Below, one piece after another: positions 26,165-35,184 of a stretch of DNA of 64,000 nt. Source of the stretch: Clostridium_AD frigoriphilum (lineage in GTDB: Bacteria > Bacillota > Clostridia > Clostridiales > Clostridiaceae); contig NZ_JAZHFS010000007.1 in assembly GCF_036541405.1 (NCBI RefSeq), forward strand, positions 1-64,000, given 5' to 3'. A model generated the notes under the pieces. The model had not been told where the DNA came from. It made no database searches and saw only the letters and a list, made by a program, of their open reading frames with translations. Position numbers and translations under genes: made by a program. Each line of letters opens with the position of its first letter. Within the stretch, counting starts at the first letter, position 1.

Positions 26165-26200
26165 AAAAGGACTATGCTTTAATAATAAACCATAATCCTT
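26165..26200 (-). terminator. Hairpin between the kinase and ABC genes, attenuator or terminator
   Basis: On the minus strand AAGGATTATG pairs with CATAGTCCTT (one G-T pair) and is followed by TTTTTAAT. It lies in the 110-nt gap inside the resistance cluster. It may set the ratio of regulator to exporter expression. Confidence 0.6.
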
Positions 26201-26252
26201 AACTCTCACTAACACGCTTCTTACACGTTTCTTAACTTTTTAATAATAAATC

Positions 26253-27164
26253 TTAAGGAATATTCCTAAGTGTTATCTTAAACGTTGTTTTTTCATAGGG
26301 CTTACTACTAACTTCAATGGTTCCTTCATGCTTTTCTACTAGTTTTTTTACTATAGCTAAGCCCAGACCACTACCTGTTTTTCTATTATTTTTTGATTTA
26401 TCCACTGAATATAAGCGTTTAAAAATATATGGTATTTCCTCCTGGGGTATTCCTCTACCCATATCCCATATTTCCAAGACCACGCTATCCATTTCCCCCT
26501 CTAAACTCACTCCAATTACTTTTCCCTCTGCTCCGTACCTTAGAGCATTAGCTATTAGATTTTGTATTACTCTATAAATAGCCCCTTCATCAGCTCGGAT
26601 AAATAAATCCACACTAGAAATATCTATTACTAATTCAATACCATTAACTTCAAAATCCTTTATGAAGGATAATATACACTGTCTCATAATTTCACTGATA
26701 TTAACTCTTTCAAAAGTTAGTACAACATCACTAGAGTCAAACTTTGATAAACTAAAAAATTCTTCAATTAGCCCCCTTAAGATTTCTCCCTTTGTACTTA
26801 TTATCTCTAAATATTCCATGCATTCTTCATCATCTAAGCTATTATCATCCCTTAGCATTTCAATATATCCTAGCATAGTTGTGAGTGGAGTCCTAAAATC
26901 ATGGGATATATTTGATATCATCTTTTTCCTAGCCTCTTCATATTGTTTATTCAATGATACTATTTTTTGAAATTCATCTATAAGTTTATTCAAATTAATA
27001 ATTAAATCTTTAACTCTAGGATTATAGTCATAAATCCTAATTCTTTCATTAAAATTTCCATCCATAACTTCTTTTATATTATCTGAAATACTATGTATTT
27101 TTATATTTTGAAATACTATAACTAAAGCTAGAATAATAGTTGTGAGCACAAATATGTATATCAT
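26253..27164 (-). CDS. Sensor histidine kinase with a single membrane segment
   Basis: A 303-residue kinase. One helix at residues 1-19, a short linker resembling a HAMP region, HisKA with His88 in ISHDFRTPLTTM, and HATPase_c with DMGRGIP and GSGLGLAIV. It has no real extracellular domain, so the signal is sensed in the membrane or through the partner transporter, as in antimicrobial-peptide resistance systems. It overlaps the regulator gene by 4 nt. Confidence 0.88.
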   Translation of the reverse strand: MIYIFVLTTIILALVIVFQNIKIHSISDNIKEVMDGNFNERIRIYDYNPRVKDLIINLNKLIDEFQKIVSLNKQYEEARKKMISNISHDFRTPLTTMLGYIEMLRDDNSLDDEECMEYLEIISTKGEILRGLIEEFFSLSKFDSSDVVLTFERVNISEIMRQCILSFIKDFEVNGIELVIDISSVDLFIRADEGAIYRVIQNLIANALRYGAEGKVIGVSLEGEMDSVVLEIWDMGRGIPQEEIPYIFKRLYSVDKSKNNRKTGSGLGLAIVKKLVEKHEGTIEVSSKPYEKTTFKITLRNIP

Positions 27165-27862
27165 TTTAAACTCCCCAACCTATACCCTATTCCCCAGACA
27201 GTCTCTATATATTTGGGTTTGTCAGGGTTGTCTTCAATTTTATTTCTTAATCTCCTGATATGAACCATCACAGTATTATCATCTCCCAAATATTCTTCTC
27301 TCCATACAGAACTGAATATTTGGGACTTCGTAAAGACTTTATTGGGATTTTTAAAAAATAACTTTAATAGCTCATATTCCTTTGCCCTAAGATTAATTGT
27401 TTTGTCCTTTTTTATAGCTGTATAATTATCTAAATCAAACTTTATTTCTCCATACTCTATGATATTCCCCATAATATCATCCCTTGAACTATAATACATA
27501 TATCTTCTAAGCAGAGCTTTTACTCTTGCAATAAGCTCTGCTATTGCAAAAGGCTTTACTAAATAATCATCTGCGCCAAGCCCTAAACCTATGATTCTAT
27601 CACTCTCTTCGGCTTTTGCAGATACCATAAGTATAGGTACCATACTTTTCATTCGTATTCTTCTCATAACCTCTATTCCATCAATTTTGGGAAGCATTAT
27701 ATCTAAAATAAATAATTTAAAATTTTCTTTTCCCCAGACATTAAATGCTTCTTGTCCGTCAAATGCACATGAAACTCCATAACCTTCTTTAATCAAAGCT
27801 CTTTTTATCATATTGCTTATGTCCTTATCATCCTCAACTATTAAAATTTTAATATCTTCCAT
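27161..27862 (-). CDS. OmpR-family response regulator of the ABC resistance cluster
   Basis: A 233-residue regulator with Asp54 in LFILDIMLP, Lys in VKPFAIAEL and a C-terminal winged helix (DDNTVMVHIRRLRNKIE). It is the first gene of the kinase/ABC cluster. ATG follows AAAAGAGGTGGCTTACT. Copy 3 of the 25-nt repeat lies 41 nt upstream in its leader. Confidence 0.9.
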   Translation of the reverse strand: MEDIKILIVEDDKDISNMIKRALIKEGYGVSCAFDGQEAFNVWGKENFKLFILDIMLPKIDGIEVMRRIRMKSMVPILMVSAKAEESDRIIGLGLGADDYLVKPFAIAELIARVKALLRRYMYYSSRDDIMGNIIEYGEIKFDLDNYTAIKKDKTINLRAKEYELLKLFFKNPNKVFTKSQIFSSVWREEYLGDDNTVMVHIRRLRNKIEDNPDKPKYIETVWGIGYRLGSLK

Positions 27863-27902
27863 AGTAAGCCACCTCTTTTATTCTCTAATCAACCAGTTTG
27901 AG

Positions 27903-27927
27903 TTAAATCATCTCCTGGGTCGCTGCA
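27903..27927 (-). repeat. 25-nt dispersed repeat, copy 3
   Basis: TTAAATCATCTCCTG, GGTC, GCTGCA on the plus strand; 24 of 25 positions match copy 2. It sits 41 nt upstream of the response regulator start, the same distance as copy 2 from its gene. Confidence 0.7.
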
Positions 27928-28149
27928 ATATTCAACTGTTATAATTGTAATTATATACTTAATTGGTAACAATTTAAATAATATAGAATTTAATAAAATT
28001 TAATGTGTCTAAAGTCGTAGAACCATATATAACAATAAAAACTTTATAAAATCAAAAACACTCTACCACTAATTATAATGGTATAATTTATTATATGTAT
28101 GCGTGGGAGACCCATTCCCTAATACAGTAGATACAAGGAGGGGAATGAA

Positions 28150-29427
28150 ATTAAAAATAGTGATTTGATTTATAAAACTTATTTACAGATTTTAAAAGAA
28201 GAACTAGTACCTGCAATGGGATGTACTGAACCAATTGCAATTGCATATGCGTCGGCAAAAGCTAAAGAAGTATTAGGTCATACGCCTGATAGAACTATTG
28301 TAGAAGTGAGCGGCAACATTATTAAAAATGTTAAAAGTGTTATAGTTCCTAATACAGGTCATTTAAAAGGAATTGCTGCTGCAACAGCAGCTGGTATTAT
28401 AGCAGGCAACCCTGAAAAGAAACTAGAAGTTATTTCAGATGTATCTAATGAAGATAAAGAAAAAATTAAAGAATACTTATCTACTTTTCCTATAGAAGTT
28501 AAACTTATAGATACGCCATTTATATTTGATATACAGATAACTGTATTTTATAAAGAAACATATGTAAAAGTAAGAATTGTAAACTATCATACCAATATTA
28601 TTTTAATTGAAAAGAATGGTGAGATACTTTACCACAAAGAATCAACATCATCAAAAGAAGAAGGTCTTAGTGGTAAAGAATTATTAAGCGTAAAAGATAT
28701 TGTTGATTTTGCAGATTCTGTGGATATAAAAGATATAGAAGATATTATTGGTAGACAGATTGAATATAATTCCAAAATTGCAGAAGAAGGATTAAAAAAC
28801 AGTTATGGTGCCAATATAGGAAGTGTTCTAATTTCGACATATGGCTCTGATGTTAAAGTAAGAGCAAAGGCGAAAGCAGCTGCAGGGTCAGATGCCAGGA
28901 TGAATGGATGTGAACTACCTGTCATTATAGTTTCCGGTAGTGGTAATCAGGGAATGACAGCTTCACTTCCCGTCATTGAATATGGTAATGAATTAAAGGT
29001 TTCAAAAGAAAAACTTTATAGAGCTTTGGTTATTTCAAATTTAGTTACAATACATCAAAAGACTGGTATAGGAAGACTTTCAGCTTATTGTGGCGCTGTT
29101 TGTGCAGGCGCTGGAAGTGGAGCAGGCATTACTTACTTGTATGGTGGAGGGTATAGAGATATTTCTCATACAATTGTTAATGCATTATCAATAGTTTCTG
29201 GAATAATTTGTGATGGTGCCAAAGCATCCTGTGCGGCTAAAATTGCTACATCTGTAGATGCTGGAATTCTAGGCTATCATATGTTTAAGCAGGGGCAACA
29301 GTTTAAGGGTGGCGATGGTATTGTGAAAAAAGGTATTGAATCTACTATATCAAATGTAGGTAAACTTGCAAAAGAAGGAATGAAAGAAACCGACAAGGAA
29401 ATCATCAAAATTATGATGGAAGATTAA
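28150..29427 (+). CDS. cyuA: L-cysteine desulfidase family protein (CyuA/YhaM), apparent ATT start
   Basis: About 425 residues of the UPF0597/CyuA family, related to Fe-S serine dehydratases, which break cysteine into pyruvate, ammonia and sulfide. Family marks: AMGCTEPIAIA, RAKAKAAAGSDARMNGCELP, SGSGNQGMTAS and the cysteine-containing IICDGAKASCAAK. The first canonical in-frame start, TTG at 28165, is 23 nt from the ribosome binding site. ATT at 28150-28152 is exactly 8 nt after GGAGG, adds the expected family N-terminus (KNSDLIYKTYLQILKEELVP), and no ATG, GTG or TTG lies between it and the upstream stop at 28120. It is monocistronic with a strong terminator. Confidence 0.87.
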   Translation: MKNSDLIYKTYLQILKEELVPAMGCTEPIAIAYASAKAKEVLGHTPDRTIVEVSGNIIKNVKSVIVPNTGHLKGIAAATAAGIIAGNPEKKLEVISDVSNEDKEKIKEYLSTFPIEVKLIDTPFIFDIQITVFYKETYVKVRIVNYHTNIILIEKNGEILYHKESTSSKEEGLSGKELLSVKDIVDFADSVDIKDIEDIIGRQIEYNSKIAEEGLKNSYGANIGSVLISTYGSDVKVRAKAKAAAGSDARMNGCELPVIIVSGSGNQGMTASLPVIEYGNELKVSKEKLYRALVISNLVTIHQKTGIGRLSAYCGAVCAGAGSGAGITYLYGGGYRDISHTIVNALSIVSGIICDGAKASCAAKIATSVDAGILGYHMFKQGQQFKGGDGIVKKGIESTISNVGKLAKEGMKETDKEIIKIMMED

Positions 29428-29458
29428 AAGGTAGAGACTTTTTTAGCCTCTACCTTTT
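29426..29458. terminator. Bidirectional terminator, cyuA/subtilisin
   Basis: AAAAGGTAGAG paired with CTCTACCTTTT around ACTTTTTTAGC. It lies between convergent genes. Confidence 0.85.
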
Positions 29459-29461
29459 AAT

Positions 29462-30940
29462 TTAAATTTTTCTTTTCACATATTTACTTATATTATAGGT
29501 GTTACTTAATACTCCAGAAATATTCCCATCAGAATCTACCGCTATAACTTTTAAAGTTTTGGTAGAATTTATCTTAATATATCCCCTATAAGGTGTACTT
29601 TTAGTTGTTGGAGTACTACCATCTAAAGTATAAAATGCCCTCAACGGTTGTGAATACCTAGCATAAAGTTGAACCATTATGCCCCTATTATATGAGCCTG
29701 AAGCCATACTAGCTATCGGTGTAGGTATTAATGTAGGTAATAGTGTAGGCAATGTTATAGGTGTTGTTACAGTAACTGGTACCGTAACAGGCGTAATAAC
29801 AGAGGTTGTACTACTTATACCTTGTATTAAGCCATATCCGTATAAAGAATCTCTACCTACCACTCCAAGATCTGCCACATTAGTATCCAGTAATTTTCTT
29901 AATTGAACATTAGTATACTCTGGATATTTTTGTTTTAAAATAGCCAAATCCCCTGCTACAAAAGGGGTTGCCATAGATGTACCACTCATTTCTTCATATG
30001 CACCATTTAAGTAAGTACTCATTATATTAACCCCTGGTGCGCTTACTTCAACCTTATTTCCAGTTGACGAAAAATATGCTCTAGTATTTGTAGAATCCAC
30101 TGCACCAACTGCAATAACGGAATCATAATTAGCAGGGTATTCAACATTAGTCCCGGTTCCTTTAGCATTTCCATCATTACCAGCTGCTGCCACTATCAGT
30201 ATTCCCGCTTTATAAGCTGTATCAACAGCATTTTGTAGAGTAACATCTGACTGATCTGATCCCAAACTCATGGATATGATATCCATTTTATTTTCTATAG
30301 CCCAATCTATACCAGATATTATGTCTGAAGTATAACCAATACCCGTTGAGTCAAGTGCTTTTACAGCATATATTGACGCATCCGGTGCTACTCCTTTAAC
30401 TCCACCATTTAATCCTTGACCAGCAATAATTCCTGTTACAACTGTACCATGTCCATTATCATCAGCATATGATGTTGTCTTTGAACCATTTATTACATTA
30501 GTCCCACCAGCAACTGTCAAATCCGTATGCGTAGCTACTCCTGAATCTATAATTCCAATTTTTACTCCTTTACCAGTTAATCCAGATTGAAAGGAGGCCG
30601 CTGCATTTATATCACTTATGCCCCAATCAGCATAGGTAGTTGATGACATTTTAACTACTTTATCTTCTTCAACGTAGGCTACGTTTGAATCCTTTTTTAA
30701 ACTTGCAAGACTTTGGGTAGTCATATCAGCTACAACTGCATTAACATGTTTAAATTGATGTTTTAATTTTCCACTATGCTTTGCTACAGTTTGGCTTTCA
30801 TTAATACTGCTTGTCTTAAATTTAACTATGTATCTTTTCGTACCACTCTGCACTGTGGTCGCCGCAAAAACTGTCCCACAAGTTAATATAATAAATAATG
30901 TTGTCGCTAAAAATATTGTAAATAGCTTTTTTGACTTCAC
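29462..30940 (-). CDS. Secreted subtilisin-like serine protease (S8) with chitobiase-like C-terminal domain
   Basis: A 492-residue exported protease. Signal peptide 1-26, inhibitor I9 propeptide about 35-97, and an S8 domain with catalytic Asp132 (IIDSGV), His164 (GHGTVVTG), oxyanion Asn255 and Ser322 (GTSMATP). A Pro/Thr-rich linker (about 382-405) follows, then a small beta domain of the CHB_HEX_C type (FYTLDGSTPTTKST). The C-terminal domain may bind cell wall or substrate. It starts with GTG after GGGGTGGGGTAGA. Monocistronic. Likely an extracellular protein-degrading enzyme. Confidence 0.9.
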   Translation of the reverse strand: MKSKKLFTIFLATTLFIILTCGTVFAATTVQSGTKRYIVKFKTSSINESQTVAKHSGKLKHQFKHVNAVVADMTTQSLASLKKDSNVAYVEEDKVVKMSSTTYADWGISDINAAASFQSGLTGKGVKIGIIDSGVATHTDLTVAGGTNVINGSKTTSYADDNGHGTVVTGIIAGQGLNGGVKGVAPDASIYAVKALDSTGIGYTSDIISGIDWAIENKMDIISMSLGSDQSDVTLQNAVDTAYKAGILIVAAAGNDGNAKGTGTNVEYPANYDSVIAVGAVDSTNTRAYFSSTGNKVEVSAPGVNIMSTYLNGAYEEMSGTSMATPFVAGDLAILKQKYPEYTNVQLRKLLDTNVADLGVVGRDSLYGYGLIQGISSTTSVITPVTVPVTVTTPITLPTLLPTLIPTPIASMASGSYNRGIMVQLYARYSQPLRAFYTLDGSTPTTKSTPYRGYIKINSTKTLKVIAVDSDGNISGVLSNTYNISKYVKRKI

Positions 30941-31060
30941 TCTACCCCACCCCTTTAATTTCTTTTAACACTTATTACTAATAATACTAATAATACTTTA
31001 TAAATGTCAAAGAAATATGTGAACATTATGTAATAATATTCTTTAACACACTCATTACTG

Positions 31061-33208
31061 TTACGGCTCAATAAGCAGCTGAGAAAACGATGGAATTATA
31101 ACCTTAGCTTTAAATAGGTCTCCGTCAATTTCAATACTAAGTCTCCCCCCCTGAAGCTCAATGATGCTTTTAGCAATTGAAAGTCCAAGTCCTGAGCCTT
31201 CAGTGTTTCTGGACTTATCTCCCCTAATAAATCTCTCAAATATTTCTTCATTATCAAAATCCATCTCATAAGATGAGATGTTTTTCATATTTATAATTAT
31301 TTGATTATCCCGTTCAATTAAATCAATATATACTCTAGTTTTAGGAAGTGTATACTTTAATATATTATTTATGAGGTTTTCAAATACTCTCCAGGTCTTT
31401 TTTCCATCTAAATTAGCATAAATCTTTTGCTTTGGAACTTTCACTTTAAATATTAAAGATGAATTATTAATTTTATCATGAAGTTCAGCTAATGATTGTT
31501 GCAAAAGTGCAGTTATATCTACTTTTTCTACATTAAGTTCCACCGCACCACTTGCCATCTTAGAAGCTTCAAATAAGTCATCTATTAGTATCTTAAGTCT
31601 CTGGGATTTCCTATCTACTACATCTATATACCCTTGTGATTCTTCTTTAGATAAACCTTCTTTTTTTAGAAAATCAACATAATTTATAATGGAAGTGAGT
31701 GGAGTTTTTAAATCATGAGATACATTAGTTATGAGTTCAGACTTAAGTCTTTCACTTTTTATCTCATTCTCAAGAGACTTTTTAAACCCAGCCTTCATAT
31801 TATTTATATTGTGGGCAAGCTTAAAAAGATCTCCTCCCCCTTTTTCTACTATTGTATAATTAAGATTTCCTGAAACTATTTCTTCCGTTCCTTTTATAAT
31901 ACTTCTCAAAAATCTTATTTTATTAAAGGAATAAATGAATATAAATATCAAGTAACAAAGTATATACATCATCGGTATTATTATAATCCTAGGGGATAGC
32001 ATGAGGGTGATATATGCTCCAAATATCGCTACTCCAGCGAACATTGTAAGTATAATAATGCCTCTTTTAGATAATTGATAAAAAGCACATTTTTTTACTT
32101 GTTCTCTAAATTCTTCTCTATTTTTATATAACCTATATGCCATAATAATATTGGAAATAGAATAAACCGTATAAAATGCCATAATAGTGAATGTGTAAAA
32201 TTGTGCGTAATTATATGGTTTGTAGAAAAATGACACCTTATCTGTATATATAGTCATTATAAAAGAAAATATTATGAATATAAATATTCTCACATCTAAC
32301 GGTATTTTATTGTACCTCTTTTTCAGTTTTTTAATAAAAGGCATCTGCTCTTTATTTTTCTTTAATATAAGAAAAAGCATGGTAATCCCTATAATAAATG
32401 CCACAAAGCCTATGATAATCTCTTTAATAATTCTTTGTCTCACAGAATTATAATAATTGTAATTTTCATATATATAACTCGTTTTATCTATATCCTTTGG
32501 AATAATGAAATATGCTTCTCCGCTAGTACCTACCCACTGATTTATTGTAAACATATCATTATTAATCTTTAAAGATTTATCCGGAAATTTCATACTATAA
32601 AATGCACTATTTTTTACATATAAATTTATATCTGAAACATTTACTATGTTTGTATATATAACATTGTTTTTACCCTTTGTTATATAATATTTTATTATAG
32701 TTTTCCCCTCTACAGCTCTTTTAATATTTTCATAGTCTTGATTTTTATATAGAGCAATTTTCTTTTTCGCATTATCTAACGTTTTTTCATTTTCCTTTTT
32801 AAATTCATTAAGCTCCTTATCTTTTGCATCAGTTAATCTACTAATCTCAACATTATTACCTTTTTTCTCTGCTGCTAATAGATCATTTTTATACTTATTA
32901 CTTAATTGATCTTCCTTAGTTCTCAAATTAGCATCATATGTTGTTTTTGATGGCATTATTTCTTCATTTGTAACTTTTTCGTCATCTGACTTGTGTGAAT
33001 AGTCTTTATATATAACATTTAACGCTTCTATATTATTAAAATAACCAACTATTTCAGTCTTGAACTCTGAACTAGTAAAATAGGGCTCCATTCTTAAATA
33101 ATTTTTATTTTTTATAATATCCATTACTGACAAGTTTGAAAGAGCCAACATATATGCGCCTATAATAAAGGCTATGACCCAATATTTATTTTTCGATTTT
33201 ATACCCAA
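31061..33208 (-). CDS. Large multi-helix sensor histidine kinase
   Basis: A 715-residue kinase. TM1 at about 9-30, then an extracellular region with a long charged coiled coil (about 90-165), then TM2 near 261-282 and about five more helices up to residue 430. HAMP follows, then HisKA with His498 in NVSHDLKTPLTS, and HATPase_c with GSGLGLSIA. The start TTG at 33208 lies inside the regulator gene, so the pair is translationally coupled. The input is unknown. This layout is common in clostridial kinases of resistance-type systems. Confidence 0.87.
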   Translation of the reverse strand: MGIKSKNKYWVIAFIIGAYMLALSNLSVMDIIKNKNYLRMEPYFTSSEFKTEIVGYFNNIEALNVIYKDYSHKSDDEKVTNEEIMPSKTTYDANLRTKEDQLSNKYKNDLLAAEKKGNNVEISRLTDAKDKELNEFKKENEKTLDNAKKKIALYKNQDYENIKRAVEGKTIIKYYITKGKNNVIYTNIVNVSDINLYVKNSAFYSMKFPDKSLKINNDMFTINQWVGTSGEAYFIIPKDIDKTSYIYENYNYYNSVRQRIIKEIIIGFVAFIIGITMLFLILKKNKEQMPFIKKLKKRYNKIPLDVRIFIFIIFSFIMTIYTDKVSFFYKPYNYAQFYTFTIMAFYTVYSISNIIMAYRLYKNREEFREQVKKCAFYQLSKRGIIILTMFAGVAIFGAYITLMLSPRIIIIPMMYILCYLIFIFIYSFNKIRFLRSIIKGTEEIVSGNLNYTIVEKGGGDLFKLAHNINNMKAGFKKSLENEIKSERLKSELITNVSHDLKTPLTSIINYVDFLKKEGLSKEESQGYIDVVDRKSQRLKILIDDLFEASKMASGAVELNVEKVDITALLQQSLAELHDKINNSSLIFKVKVPKQKIYANLDGKKTWRVFENLINNILKYTLPKTRVYIDLIERDNQIIINMKNISSYEMDFDNEEIFERFIRGDKSRNTEGSGLGLSIAKSIIELQGGRLSIEIDGDLFKAKVIIPSFSQLLIEP

Positions 33209-33878
33209 TCCCCCACACCACCTTTAAGTATTCAGGTTCCTTTGGATTTATCTCTATCTTCTCTCTTATTCTCCTTATATGAACTGACACAGTATTTTCT
33301 CCATTATAAAATGTTTCTTCCCAAACTCTCTCGTATATTTCTTCAATTGAAAACACTCTCCCTTTATTTTCCATCAAAAGTTTCAATATTCTATACTCTA
33401 TGGGAGTAAGACTCATTTCTTTTTCATCCACTGTTACCATTTTCGAACTTTTATTTAATATAAGTCCTCGCACATTTATCTCATCATCGCATTCTTTATA
33501 ATTACCAAGGCTTGTATATCTTCTAAGTCCAGATTTAACTCTTGCTATAAGTTCCATTGGATTAAACGGTTTTGTAATGTAATCATCCGCACCTATATTA
33601 AGACCTAGTATTTTGTCTGTATCTTCTGATTTAGCTGAAAGCATTATTATTGGAATATTTTTATTTTCCCTAATTTTAAAGGTAGCCTTAATTCCATCCA
33701 TTCTAGGCATCATTATATCCATTAATATAAGGTGAATTTCTTCTTCTTTCAAAACCTCCAAGGCCTCTATACCATCCACCGCTTGAAACACTTTTATCCC
33801 TTCATTTTTCAAATATATCTCAATAGCTTCCCTTATTTCATATTCATCATCTACAACCAAAACATTAAATTTAGTCAC
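33186..33878 (-). CDS. OmpR-family response regulator
   Basis: About 230 residues, with Asp54 in LILMDIMMP, Lys in ITKPFNPMEL and a winged-helix domain (ENTVSVHIRRIREKIE). The frame is open to a GTG at 33887, but GTG at 33878 fits a natural N-terminus (TKFNVLVVDDE) and follows GGGG at 8 nt. It is partnered with the kinase at 31061. The gene at 33932 lies upstream on the same strand, 54 nt away, and may be in the same transcript. Confidence 0.88.
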   Translation of the reverse strand: MTKFNVLVVDDEYEIREAIEIYLKNEGIKVFQAVDGIEALEVLKEEEIHLILMDIMMPRMDGIKATFKIRENKNIPIIMLSAKSEDTDKILGLNIGADDYITKPFNPMELIARVKSGLRRYTSLGNYKECDDEINVRGLILNKSSKMVTVDEKEMSLTPIEYRILKLLMENKGRVFSIEEIYERVWEETFYNGENTVSVHIRRIREKIEINPKEPEYLKVVWGIGYKIEK

Positions 33879-33931
33879 TCCAATCACCCCATTATATATA
33901 TATTATATATGTTAATATGAGAACTTTACAA

Positions 33932-34495
33932 CTAAGCCTTTCTCATAAAGAATGCAAAAGGATCCTTAGCTAAACCATTAGATTTAACCGTAATGTTTAT
34001 ATTCCGAATGTGATAAATTTTACCCTTATAATCTTTTGCTTGATTATCACATATATATGCATAATCATAACTTCCTTCTTTTACCCATTTCATAAATACA
34101 TAAGTATGAGTTGGAAAACCACTTTGCTGTCCATTAGCATCTGTAGTAAAGCATATATCTCCAGGCATTAATTTTTTATAGTTGCTTTGTTTTTTAAAAC
34201 CTTTATCGGAAAGTAAAGATATCATTTGCTCTGTATTACTTGTTTCTAACGGCACGCTAAAATTGTTTTTCCTTAAAACTTCAGATAAAAAATAAACACA
34301 AGTATTTTTTGAACTGCCCTTATTTAATTTTACGGATGTATTATAAATATCTGTTCGCTTCCCTTTATCTTGTAGAAAATTATATATATTTTCGTTTAAG
34401 TGTGGATATTTATTTTGTATAATATTATTTTTTAAAAATATTACTACTATACTCGTAAAAACTAGAACAAGTAAAATGAGCATAACTTTTTTCAT
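33932..34495 (-). CDS. Membrane-anchored protein with possible NlpC/CHAP-like Cys-His site
   Basis: A 187-residue protein with an N-terminal helix (residues 5-21) and an extracytoplasmic domain. Cys66 at the head of a predicted helix (NTCVYFLSEVL), LMPGDICF typical of NlpC/P60 and CHAP strands, His130 in PTHTYVFM and Asp144 in ICDNQ would form a Cys-His-polar triad. I therefore suggest a cell-wall amidase or peptidase, but I have not been able to confirm the family. It is just upstream of a two-component pair on the same strand. Confidence 0.6.
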   Translation of the reverse strand: MKKVMLILLVLVFTSIVVIFLKNNIIQNKYPHLNENIYNFLQDKGKRTDIYNTSVKLNKGSSKNTCVYFLSEVLRKNNFSVPLETSNTEQMISLLSDKGFKKQSNYKKLMPGDICFTTDANGQQSGFPTHTYVFMKWVKEGSYDYAYICDNQAKDYKGKIYHIRNINITVKSNGLAKDPFAFFMRKA

Positions 34496-34650
34496 TTGGT
34501 ATTTCCCCCTTTAATATCAGTTACTATAACCAATTATACAGGACACTTTTTACAAAATACTTATCATAATTCTTACAAATTTATTAAGAAAATGCAAATA
34601 CCCCTCTTTATAGTAACAGATTTTTATAACAAATTCGCCTTGATTATAAA

Positions 34651-34689
34651 AACCCATATAAAGTAACTTTTAGTTACCTCATATGGGTT
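34651..34689 (-). terminator. Terminator after the HxlR gene
   Basis: AACCCATAT paired with ATATGGGTT, with an inner AGTAAC/GTTAC stem. On the minus strand it is followed by TTTTTATA. Confidence 0.8.
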
Positions 34690-34693
34690 CTAC

Positions 34694-35053
34694 TTAAACT
34701 TCTAAAAATGCATGATAACTACTCAACTTTTTTCCCCACTCATTTATAATTACTAATGCAGGTAGCAAATCATGACAGGTATCTGTTAAAGAGTACTCTA
34801 CATGAGGTGGAATTTTATTATATTCGATTCTTTCTACAAGACCATGCTCGTGCAAAGCCTTCAAAGAACGTGTTAACATAATATTAGTGATTCCAGGTAT
34901 TCTTCGTTTAAGTTCATTATATCTAACGCTTTTTTCAGAGGATAATTCCCATATAATAGCGATTCTCCACTTACCGCCAATAATCTCAAGTGCATGAACA
35001 ACAGGACACTGCTTAGAATAAATATGTGGTGTTTTCTTTAGTTGATCTTTCAT
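34694..35053 (-). CDS. HxlR-family transcriptional regulator
   Basis: About 119 residues with the HxlR winged helix: CPVVHALEIIGGKWRIAIIWEL, RYNELKRRIPGITNIMLTRSL and HVEYSLTD. The Cys in KQCPV at the N-terminus is the position used for thiol redox sensing in many family members. ATG at 35053 follows GGAGGTATTATTT; the open frame extends to 35131 without a binding site. It is divergent from a flavin oxidoreductase, its probable target. Confidence 0.88.
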   Translation of the reverse strand: MKDQLKKTPHIYSKQCPVVHALEIIGGKWRIAIIWELSSEKSVRYNELKRRIPGITNIMLTRSLKALHEHGLVERIEYNKIPPHVEYSLTDTCHDLLPALVIINEWGKKLSSYHAFLEV

Positions 35054-35184
35054 AAATAATACCTCCAAATTCAGGGCACAAAAATGTGCGTACTTGATAT
35101 TATGTTCCTTAGTAAGATATAATAACAACATAACATATAAAGGGTTATATGTAAATGAAATAGTGAAATAGGAGCGTGTTATTT

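Noticed and set aside
28100..28125. GTGGG-AGA-CCCAT mini-hairpin in the cysteine desulfidase leader as a regulatory element
   Set aside because: The stem is too short and no second copy was found; kept only as a curiosity.
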